Assembly: GCA_046347015.1 (NCBI GenBank)
Contig: JAXMHA010000012.1
Span: forward strand, 19,325 to 83,324
From: Dokdonella_A sp046347015
Lineage (GTDB): Bacteria; Pseudomonadota; Gammaproteobacteria; Xanthomonadales; Rhodanobacteraceae
Reading direction: 5' to 3'
Length of the DNA stretch: 64,000 bases
How positions within the stretch are numbered: the stretch's first letter is position 1; every line of letters starts with the position of its first letter. Made by a program: the position numbers and the translations under genes. The notes beneath the pieces are model-generated. The model was not told the origin of the DNA and did not search any database. It was given only the letters and a program-made list of their open reading frames with translations. Shown here one piece after another: positions 1 through 7,321 of this stretch.

Positions 1-1
1 C

Positions 2-2272
2 GCCGAGTCGCTGCAGCGCGAGTCGGCCGCGGCGCTGGGGCGTGATGTGGCCGCCGCCCGGCATTCGATTGCCACCGCGCTGGCCGCGGCGCCGGTGCAG
101 CAGGCGCTCGAGTCGGGCACGCCGGACCGCCTCGCCGTCGCGGGTGCCGCGGTGCGCAACGCGTTGCCACCGGGCTCGCAGGTCGACCTGTTCGAACCCG
201 ACCTCGATCCGATCCTGCACGGCGATGTTGCGAAGTTCGGCTACGCCCGTGCCGCGATGCTGGCGCTGGCTCAGAGCGAAGGGCCGGCCGCGCCCGCACG
301 CTTGCAGGGATCGGGCACGCACGGTCTCGTCCTTGCGCTTGCGCAACCGGTCATGGTGGGCGGCCAACTCTCTGCGTATGCATTGGCTGCGGTGCCGTTC
401 GACGCGCCGATCGCGGCGTTCCGCGGCCGGCGCGTGCCGGGCGCCCGCGTCGAGCTCCGGCAGGGTGAAGTCCAGAACGGATCGATCGTCGCCTTCGCCG
501 GCAACGCCCGGCCCGGCGAACCCTTGGGTTTCGGTACGGTTGTCCCGGGCTCGAAGCTGCGGGTCGTCACCGCCATCCCCGAAGCATTTGTCGTCGTGTC
601 ACGCAACCCGGTCTGGCCTGGACTCCTGGCTGCGTTGTGCCTGCTCGGAGGCATCGTGGCGCTGTATGTACGCCGCATGGGCATGCGGCGGGCGGTGTCG
701 GTGTTGCGGCGGCCGACAAGAAAACCGGTGCCGGTGGAGCCGACGATGGCGGAGACCCTCCGCCAGCAGGCGGCCGAAGCGAAGGCTGCGCCATCCGCGG
801 CCACGACGACTGCTGCGGCGGTCGCGGCGGAAGGTGCCAAGGGCGACGCGAAGGCGCCCAAACCCGCGGTGGGCGGCGGGGCCAAGCCGAACATCCAGGT
901 CGACCGCGGTATTTTCCGCACCTACGACATCCGCGGGGTCGTCGGCGAGGGCCTGACGCCGGATGTGGCACGACTGATCGGGCGGGCCGTCGGCAGCGAG
1001 GTACGCGCCCGCGACCTCACCAGCATCGTCATCGGCCGCGATGGCCGCCCGTCGGGACCGGACCTGCTGGATGCAGCGACCGAGGGCTTGCGTCAGAGCG
1101 GCCTTGACGTCATCGATCTCGGCGCGGTGCCGACCCCCATCGTCTACTTCGCCTGCCGGCATCTCGACACGCGCGCCGGCATGGCCGTGACCGGCAGCCA
1201 CAACCCGCCCGGCTACAACGGTTTCAAGATCGTGGTCGCGGGCGAGGCCCTGTCGGGCGATGCCATCCAGGCCCTGTACACGCGCATCACCGAGGGCCGC
1301 TTCGAGTCGGGTCCGGGGTACACGCATGCACAGGACATGCGCGGGGACTACGCGCACACCGTCACCGAGGACGTCCAGATCGAGCGTCCGCTGAAGGTCG
1401 TCGTCGATTGCGGCAACGGCATTGCCGGCGAAACCGTGCCCGGCATCCTCGAAGGCATCGGTGCCGAAGTCGTGCCGCTCTACTGCGAGGTCGACGGCAA
1501 CTTCCCGAACCATCACCCCGATCCGTCCGATCCGGCCAACCTGCGCGACCTGATCCTGTCGGTGCAGAAGGTCGATGCCGACCTCGGCCTCGCGTTCGAC
1601 GGTGACGGCGACCGGCTCGGCGTCGTCACGGCGGCCGGCGAAATCATCCATCCCGACCGCGTGCTGATGCTGTTCGCAATCGACGTGCTGGCCCGCAATC
1701 CCGGCGCGACGGTCATCTACGACGTGAAGTGCAGCGGCCACCTGCAGCCGCTGATCCTGCAGCACGGCGGCAGCCCGGTGATGGCGTGCACCGGTCATTC
1801 GCTGATCAAGGCGAAGATGGCCGAGACCGGCGCGATCCTCGCCGGCGAGATGAGCGGGCATTTCTTCTTCGCCGATCGCTGGTACGGCTTCGATGACGCG
1901 ACTTATGCCGCGGCGCGGTTGCTCGAGATCCTGGCGTCCGATCCCGAGGGCCGGTCGCCCGTGGACATCTTCGCCAGCCTCCCGCAAAGCGTCGCGACCC
2001 CGGAGCTCAGGATCCCGATGCAGGAAGGCGAAAGCCGCCGCATCGTCGAGGCGTTCCGCGAGGCCGGTTCGTTCGATGGCGCGCGGCTGACGTTGATCGA
2101 TGGCGTGCGTGCCGACTGGCCGGATGGTTTCGGCCTGATGCGGGCATCGAACACGACGCCGATGCTGATCCTGCGCTTCGAGGCCGACAACGAAGCCGCA
2201 TTGCGGCGGATCCAGGACGTGTTCCGCGCCGGACTGCTCAAGCTCGACCCGTCGTTGCCGCTGCCGTTCTGA
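2..2272 (+). CDS. algC: Phosphomannomutase/phosphoglucomutase with N-terminal membrane-anchored extension (5' partial)
   Basis: Interconverts hexose 1- and 6-phosphates for exopolysaccharide and LPS sugar synthesis. The catalytic half (about the last 455 residues) starts at IFRTYDIRG and shows the phosphoserine loop TGSHNPPGYNG, the Mg-binding DGDGDRLG and the sugar-binding GEMSGH, so all active-site motifs are present. Ahead of it lies roughly 280 residues with a soluble domain, one membrane helix (WPGLLAALCLLGGIVALYV) and an Ala/Lys/Pro-rich linker. The frame is open to the left window edge with no stop, so the true start lies outside; a GTG at 47 is internal. Long AlgC forms like this are known in pseudomonads and Lysobacterales. 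Its last 35 bp overlap the convergent regulator gene. Confidence 0.93.
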   Translation, partial: AESLQRESAAALGRDVAAARHSIATALAAAPVQQALESGTPDRLAVAGAAVRNALPPGSQVDLFEPDLDPILHGDVAKFGYARAAMLALAQSEGPAAPARLQGSGTHGLVLALAQPVMVGGQLSAYALAAVPFDAPIAAFRGRRVPGARVELRQGEVQNGSIVAFAGNARPGEPLGFGTVVPGSKLRVVTAIPEAFVVVSRNPVWPGLLAALCLLGGIVALYVRRMGMRRAVSVLRRPTRKPVPVEPTMAETLRQQAAEAKAAPSAATTTAAAVAAEGAKGDAKAPKPAVGGGAKPNIQVDRGIFRTYDIRGVVGEGLTPDVARLIGRAVGSEVRARDLTSIVIGRDGRPSGPDLLDAATEGLRQSGLDVIDLGAVPTPIVYFACRHLDTRAGMAVTGSHNPPGYNGFKIVVAGEALSGDAIQALYTRITEGRFESGPGYTHAQDMRGDYAHTVTEDVQIERPLKVVVDCGNGIAGETVPGILEGIGAEVVPLYCEVDGNFPNHHPDPSDPANLRDLILSVQKVDADLGLAFDGDGDRLGVVTAAGEIIHPDRVLMLFAIDVLARNPGATVIYDVKCSGHLQPLILQHGGSPVMACTGHSLIKAKMAETGAILAGEMSGHFFFADRWYGFDDATYAAARLLEILASDPEGRSPVDIFASLPQSVATPELRIPMQEGESRRIVEAFREAGSFDGARLTLIDGVRADWPDGFGLMRASNTTPMLILRFEADNEAALRRIQDVFRAGLLKLDPSLPLPF

Positions 2273-3353
2273 CGCCTCGGCGGGCACGGGTGGCACCGAA
2301 CGTGGCCAGCGCCGGTTCGCGCGCGCCGGCTTCCCGCGGGTCGTAGCCCGGCAGCAGCGCGACTTCATGACGGAACGGCGTCTCGCGCAGGATGCCGTCG
2401 ACCGCGTGCAGCGCCGGTGCATCGAGGAACGCGTCGCGGCAGACGAAGAAATAGCGCTCGCTGACGAGCGGCACGAAGTCGAGTCCGAAGCGCCGCGCCG
2501 GTACCTCGAGCCCGAAGCCGACATCCGCCATGCCGCTGCCGACGTAGGCGGCGACGGCCGCGTGCGTGAACTCGACGTTCTCGTAGCCGTCGATCGCGTG
2601 CGGATCGATGCCGGCCTGGCGCACCAGGAGGTCGAACACGAGCCGCGTGCCGGTACCGACCTGGCGGTTGACAAAGCGCAGGCCGCGGTGCACGAGATCA
2701 CCGATTCCGGCAATCCGCCGCGGGTTGCCCGGCGCGACGATCAGTCCCTGACGGCGGTTCGCGACGTGGATTGCGGTCCAGTCGGGCGCGATACGCGGGC
2801 GGTAGTGCGCCGACGCCGGCTCGGCCAGCGCGCCGATCGGCAGGTGCAGCCCGATGAGGTCGCACTGGTGGTCGATGAACGCGGTCAGCGCCTCATCGCA
2901 GCTGCGGTAGCGCAAATCGATCGGAATCTGCCGCGCGGCAAGGAACCGGCGCAGCGTCTCGACGGCAAACCCATGGCTCGCCTGCAGGCGCAGCACCGCC
3001 GGATCCGGCGCGAGCGCCTGTTCGATCTCGGCCTCGACTTCCGACGCGAGGCTGTCGAGCAACGGCGCGAGCCGGGCGCCAATGCGCTGGTCGGCCCAGG
3101 CAATGCGTTCGCCGAGTGCGGTCAACTGCGCGCCCTGGCCACGCTGGCTCGTCACCAGCGCGCGGCCGAAGGCGCGCTCGGCTTCGCGCAACAGGCCCCA
3201 CGCGTAGCGGTACGACAGCCCGGCGGCGCGGCAGGCGGCGGCGAGCGAGCCCGCGCGCTGGATGCCGACCAGGAGCGCCATCAGGCGCTGGGCCAGCGGG
3301 TTGCCATCCGGCCCGCGCAAGAGCCATTGACTGTGGATCGCCACCTTGAACAT
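2238..3353 (-). CDS. ModE/LysR-type HTH regulator with periplasmic-binding-like effector domain, probable regulator of formate dehydrogenase
   Basis: The N-terminus (VAIHSQWLLRGPDG to ERAFGRALV) is a ModE-like winged helix-turn-helix. It is followed from about residue 125 by a periplasmic-binding-protein-like domain (LRLQASHGFAVETL, then GLIVAPGNPRRI) of the type found in molybdate- or formate-linked regulators. It is transcribed away from the OFA transporter and fds operon, the position of fdsR in Cupriavidus necator, so control of formate oxidation is likely but inferred. A longer frame begins at TTG 3425, but ATG 3353 fits the ModE-like start (MFKVAIHSQW). The 3' end overlaps algC by 35 bp tail to tail. 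About 371 aa. Confidence 0.82.
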   Translation of the reverse strand: MFKVAIHSQWLLRGPDGNPLAQRLMALLVGIQRAGSLAAACRAAGLSYRYAWGLLREAERAFGRALVTSQRGQGAQLTALGERIAWADQRIGARLAPLLDSLASEVEAEIEQALAPDPAVLRLQASHGFAVETLRRFLAARQIPIDLRYRSCDEALTAFIDHQCDLIGLHLPIGALAEPASAHYRPRIAPDWTAIHVANRRQGLIVAPGNPRRIAGIGDLVHRGLRFVNRQVGTGTRLVFDLLVRQAGIDPHAIDGYENVEFTHAAVAAYVGSGMADVGFGLEVPARRFGLDFVPLVSERYFFVCRDAFLDAPALHAVDGILRETPFRHEVALLPGYDPREAGAREPALATFGATRARRGVRTAAATTGRA

Positions 3354-3442
3354 GCGGTCGAATTCGCCAAGCCTGGCGCCAACTGCTGTCAGAAGCCTAT
3401 TGTGGACTTTTGCGGCGTGATGCAAAGTCCCCCATTCGAACC

Positions 3443-3468
3443 GCGCAAGCCAGGCAATAAGCTTGCGC
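3443..3468. promoter_or_regulatory. Perfect 8-bp inverted repeat in the regulator/OFA transporter divergent region
   Basis: GCGCAAGC, a 10-nt spacer, then GCTTGCGC: a perfect dyad 35 bp upstream of the transporter ATG and 90 bp upstream of the divergent regulator. It is well placed as an operator for the adjacent HTH regulator. Function is inferred from position and symmetry only. Confidence 0.5.
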
Positions 3469-3503
3469 CAGCCGATTATGAACCGCTAGGCCGTGGAGGG
3501 GAG

Positions 3504-5165
3504 ATGGTTTCCACGCTCGGCAATGCGGCCGTCGGCGCCGACAGGGCGCCTGGCCTTTTCGCCAAGGAACGAACCCTGGCCACGGCAGGCTATAACCGCT
3601 GGCTGGTTCCGCCGGCGGCGTTGTGCACGGACCTGTGCATCGGCATGGCCTACGGGTTTTCGGTGTTCTGGTTGCCGCTGTCGAAGGCGCTGGCCGGCCC
3701 CGTCCCCGATTTCTGTGCGCAGGTGTCGTTGTGGCAGGAGCTGTTCACGACGACGTGCAACTGGCGGGTCAGCTCGCTGACGGTGACGTTCGAGTTGTTC
3801 ATCGCGGTCCTCGGCATTTCCGCGGCGGTGTTCGGTGGCTGGCTCGAACGCGCGGGACCGCGCAAGTCGGGTGCGATCGCGGCCTGCTGCTGGGGTGGCG
3901 GCCTGTTGCTCGGCGCGCTCGGCGTGCACATGCACCAGTTGTGGCTGATCTGGCTCGGCTGCGGCGTGATCGGCGGCATCGGCCAGGGCCTCGGCTACAT
4001 CACGCCGGTGTCGACGTTGATCCGCTGGTTCCCGGACCGGCGCGGCATGGCGACCGGCCTCGCGATCATGGGCTACGGTGGCGGCGCGATGATCGGCGCG
4101 CCACTCGCGGTGATGCTGATGCAGCACTTCCGCGGGTCGACCACCGTCGGCGCGTGGCAGACGCTGGCAGTCCTCGGCGTCGTGTACTTCATCGTGATGA
4201 TGGCTGGTGCGTTCCTGTACCGCGTCGCGCCGCCCGGCTATGCGCCCGCGGGCTGGACGGCGCCACCGCCCGACCGACGCTCGGCGCTGATCAGCGCGAA
4301 CCATGTCGCGCTTGACCGCTCGTTGCGCACGCCGCAGTTCTGGCTGATCTGGTTCGTGCTGTTCTTCAACGTCACCGCGGGCATTGGCGTCATCGCGATG
4401 GCGAGCCCGATGCTGCAGGAGGTCTTCGCGGGAACGCTGCTCGGCATCACCGCGGCGTTCGACGCGCTCGACACGCACCAGAAACTCCAGATCGCGGCCA
4501 TTGCCGGCGGCTTCACCGGCCTGCTCAGCCTGTTCAACATCCTCGGCCGCTTCTCGTGGGCCACCGTATCGGACCACCTCGGCCGCAAGCCCACGTACCA
4601 TGTGTTCTTCGTGCTCGGGATCATTCTTTATGGCGCGATGCCGAGCCTCGGTGCGGCCGGCGCGGTGGCACTGTTCGTGCTGGCGGTCGGCGTCATCGTG
4701 TCGATGTATGGCGGCGGCTTCTCGACGCTGCCGGCCTACCTCGCGGACATGTTCGGCACCCAGTTCGTCGGCGCGATCCATGGCCGCCTGCTGACAGCAT
4801 GGTCGGCAGCCGGCATCGTCGGTCCGCTCCTGATCAGCAAGCTGCGCGAAGCGCAACTCGCCGCCGGTGTGTCGCGGGCCGATGCCTACAACGAGACGCT
4901 GTACATCCTGTGCGGATTGCTCGCCGCGGGCCTGGTCTGCAATGCGCTGATCCGCCCGGTGGCGCAGGAGCACCACATGTCCGCCGCCGATCTCGCCGAC
5001 GCGCGCGCCAGCGCGCACGAGGCACACGCGGTGCCGGGTGGCGCGGCGGTGGTGGCGGATGCCGGGAGCCACGGCCTCGGCGCCGTGCTGGTGTGGCTTG
5101 CGGTTGGAATCCCGTTGCTGTGGGGCGTGTGGATCACGTTGCAGAAGGCGTCTGCATTGTTCTAG
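3504..5165 (+). CDS. OFA-family MFS transporter (oxalate/formate antiporter type)
   Basis: Twelve-helix major facilitator of 553 residues. It has the OxlT-type first helix (CTDLCIGMAYGFSVFWLPLS), a large periplasmic insert after helix 1, the glycine-rich helix GLGYITPVSTLIRWFPDRRG, and FSWATVSDHLGRKP between the two halves. ATG 3504 is chosen because GGAGGGGAG precedes it; the open frame extends far upstream only because of high GC. It ends 47 bp before fdsG on the same strand, so it is probably the first gene of the formate dehydrogenase operon and imports formate (or exchanges oxalate/formate) for it. The substrate is inferred from family and neighbours. Confidence 0.88.
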   Translation: MVSTLGNAAVGADRAPGLFAKERTLATAGYNRWLVPPAALCTDLCIGMAYGFSVFWLPLSKALAGPVPDFCAQVSLWQELFTTTCNWRVSSLTVTFELFIAVLGISAAVFGGWLERAGPRKSGAIAACCWGGGLLLGALGVHMHQLWLIWLGCGVIGGIGQGLGYITPVSTLIRWFPDRRGMATGLAIMGYGGGAMIGAPLAVMLMQHFRGSTTVGAWQTLAVLGVVYFIVMMAGAFLYRVAPPGYAPAGWTAPPPDRRSALISANHVALDRSLRTPQFWLIWFVLFFNVTAGIGVIAMASPMLQEVFAGTLLGITAAFDALDTHQKLQIAAIAGGFTGLLSLFNILGRFSWATVSDHLGRKPTYHVFFVLGIILYGAMPSLGAAGAVALFVLAVGVIVSMYGGGFSTLPAYLADMFGTQFVGAIHGRLLTAWSAAGIVGPLLISKLREAQLAAGVSRADAYNETLYILCGLLAAGLVCNALIRPVAQEHHMSAADLADARASAHEAHAVPGGAAVVADAGSHGLGAVLVWLAVGIPLLWGVWITLQKASALF

Positions 5166-5212
5166 CGCCGGTGCGGTGCGGAGTGCCGCGGCCAGCGCGC
5201 AAGGAGTCGGAA

Positions 5213-5734
5213 GTGAAAGCCGTGCGAACCATTACACCCATCGCGCCGCCCGACGGCGGCCTGCCTCCCGACCAGCTGGCCGCGGTGCATGCGGCCATCG
5301 ACGACCATGTGCACCGGCGCGCGCCACTGCTGCCGATCCTGCAGGCGGTGCAGGACGCGCTGGGCTGCGTGTCGCCGGGCGCCGTCGCGGTCGTGGCCCA
5401 TGCATTGAACCTGACCCGTGCCGAAGTGCACGGCGTCGTCACCTTCTACCACGACTTCCGCAAGGAGCCGGCCGGACGGCATGTCGTGAAGATCTGCCGC
5501 GCCGAGGCGTGCCAGGCGCTCGGTGCGCGTTCGCTTGAAGCCCACGCCAAGCGTGCCCTCGGCATCGGCTACGGCGAAACGACGCCGGACGGCGCGGTCA
5601 CGCTCGAGGCGGTGTACTGCCTCGGCAATTGCGGTTGCGGGCCGAGCGTCATGGTGGACGCGGATGACCTGCACGCGCGGGTGACTCCGGCCGCGTTCGA
5701 TGCGCTGGTCGCGAGCGCGAGGAAGGCGCCATGA
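5213..5734 (+). CDS. fdsG: NAD-dependent formate dehydrogenase gamma subunit (NuoE-like)
   Basis: A 173-aa NuoE-type subunit carrying one [2Fe-2S] cluster in the electron-transfer arm. The four cluster cysteines are seen as CRAEAC followed by CLGNCGC. The helical N-terminal half (LLPILQAVQDALGCVSPGAV) is typical. GTG 5213 follows AAGGAG at 5201-5206. Its stop overlaps the fdsB start (ATGA), so the two are translationally coupled. It forms the diaphorase arm with FdsB. Confidence 0.95.
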   Translation: MKAVRTITPIAPPDGGLPPDQLAAVHAAIDDHVHRRAPLLPILQAVQDALGCVSPGAVAVVAHALNLTRAEVHGVVTFYHDFRKEPAGRHVVKICRAEACQALGARSLEAHAKRALGIGYGETTPDGAVTLEAVYCLGNCGCGPSVMVDADDLHARVTPAAFDALVASARKAP

Positions 5735-7269
5735 CCACGACCGTCTACGTTCCGCGCGATGCCACGGCCCTGGCCCTCGGCGCCGAGGCGACCGCGCGCG
5801 CGATTGCCGCCGAAGCCGGCAAGCGCAAGCTCGATGTCACGATCGTCCGCAACGGGTCGCGGGGTTTGTTCTGGCTCGAGCCGCTGGTCGAAGTGGCGAC
5901 GCCCGCCGGGCGGATCGGCTACGGCCCGGTTGCGTCCGGCGACGTCGCGGCGTTGTTCGACGCCGGGTTCCTCGACGGCAAGCCTCACGCGCTGCGACAG
6001 GGCGTGGTCGACGAGATCCCGTACCTGAAGAGCCAGGAACGCCTGACGTTCGCGCGCGTCGGCGTGATCGATCCGGTGAGTGTCGACGACTTCCGCGCGC
6101 ACGGCGGATACCGCGGACTCGAACGCGCGCTCGGCATGGGCGGCGCCGAAATCGTCGCCGAGGTCACCGAGTCGGGCCTGCGCGGCCGCGGTGGCGCGGC
6201 GTTCCCGACCGGCATCAAGTGGAAGACGGTACTCGAGGCAGCCGGGCCGGAGAAGCACATCGTCTGCAACGCCGACGAAGGTGACTCGGGAACGTTTTCC
6301 GACCGCATGCAGATGGAAGGCGATCCGCTGGCCCTGATCGAGGGCATGACGATCGCGGCGCTGGCGGTCGGCGCGGAATCGGGCTGGATCTACCTGCGCA
6401 GCGAGTATCCGCATGCGCGGCGCGCACTCGAAGCCGCGCTCGCCGCGGCGCGCGCGGCCGGATGGCTCGGCGCGGACATCCGCGGCAGCGGCCGCCGCTT
6501 CGACATCGAGGTGCGGATGGGCGCCGGCGCGTACATCTGCGGCGAAGAGACCTCGATGCTCGACAGCCTCGAAGGCAAGCGCGGGCAGGTGCGCGCCAAG
6601 CCACCGTTGCCCGCGATCTCCGGGCTGTTCGGGAAGCCGAGCGTCGTCAACAACGTCATCACGTTCGCGTCGGTGCCCATCGTGCTGGACCGCGGCGCGG
6701 CGTTCTACCGCGACTACGGCATGGGCCGCTCGCGCGGCAGCTTGCCGCTGCAGCTCGCCGGGAACCTGAAGCGCACCGGCCTGGTCGAAAAGGCGTTCGG
6801 AGTGTCGTTGCGCGAGTTGTTGTACGACTACGGCGGCGGCTCGCGTTCGGGCCGGCCGCTGCGGGCCGTGCAGGTCGGCGGGCCGCTCGGCGCGTACCTG
6901 CCGGAATCGCAGTTCGACACGCCGCTCGACTACGAGGCGTTCGCGGCGATCGGCGCGATGGTCGGCCACGGCGGCATCGTCGCGTTCGACGACACCGTCG
7001 ACATGGCCGAACAGGCGCGTTACGCGATGGAGTTCTGTGCGGTGGAATCGTGCGGCAAATGCACGCCGTGCCGGATCGGCGCGGTGCGCGGCGTCGAGGT
7101 GCTCGACCGCATCCGCGCCGGCATCGAGCGCGACCGCAATCTTGCGCTGCTCGAAGACCTTTGCGAAACGATGCGCTGGGGTTCGTTGTGCGCGCTCGGT
7201 GGCCTGACGCCCGACCCGGTCGTCAGCGCGTTGAAGCATTTCCCCGAAGACTTCGCGGTGCGCGCATGA
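5731..7269 (+). CDS. fdsB: NAD-dependent formate dehydrogenase beta subunit (NuoF-like, FMN/NAD-binding)
   Basis: 512 aa: an N-terminal thioredoxin-like segment, then the NuoF core. The NADH/FMN-binding stretches GLRGRGGAAFPTGIKW, CNADEGDSGTFSDR and GAGAYICGEET are visible, and the [4Fe-4S] motif ESCGKCTPCRIG lies near the C-terminus. It accepts electrons from FdsA through iron-sulfur clusters and reduces NAD+. Start ATG 5731 overlaps fdsG by 4 bp; fdsA follows 52 bp downstream. Confidence 0.96.
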   Translation: MTTTVYVPRDATALALGAEATARAIAAEAGKRKLDVTIVRNGSRGLFWLEPLVEVATPAGRIGYGPVASGDVAALFDAGFLDGKPHALRQGVVDEIPYLKSQERLTFARVGVIDPVSVDDFRAHGGYRGLERALGMGGAEIVAEVTESGLRGRGGAAFPTGIKWKTVLEAAGPEKHIVCNADEGDSGTFSDRMQMEGDPLALIEGMTIAALAVGAESGWIYLRSEYPHARRALEAALAAARAAGWLGADIRGSGRRFDIEVRMGAGAYICGEETSMLDSLEGKRGQVRAKPPLPAISGLFGKPSVVNNVITFASVPIVLDRGAAFYRDYGMGRSRGSLPLQLAGNLKRTGLVEKAFGVSLRELLYDYGGGSRSGRPLRAVQVGGPLGAYLPESQFDTPLDYEAFAAIGAMVGHGGIVAFDDTVDMAEQARYAMEFCAVESCGKCTPCRIGAVRGVEVLDRIRAGIERDRNLALLEDLCETMRWGSLCALGGLTPDPVVSALKHFPEDFAVRA

Positions 7270-7321
7270 GCGGGCGCCGCGAACTGGACATGACGCGCGG
7301 CACCGCGCGCCGGAGGTTGAC

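Noticed and set aside
599..2713. A 704-codon open frame on the minus strand across algC
   Set aside because: It is a GC-driven shadow: Arg/His/Ala/Asp-rich text, no domain, and algC on the other strand is unmistakable.
2367..3503. Upstream open frame joined to the OFA transporter
   Set aside because: It is antisense to the ModE-like regulator, with no motif or membrane helix; the transporter begins at the ribosome site before 3504.
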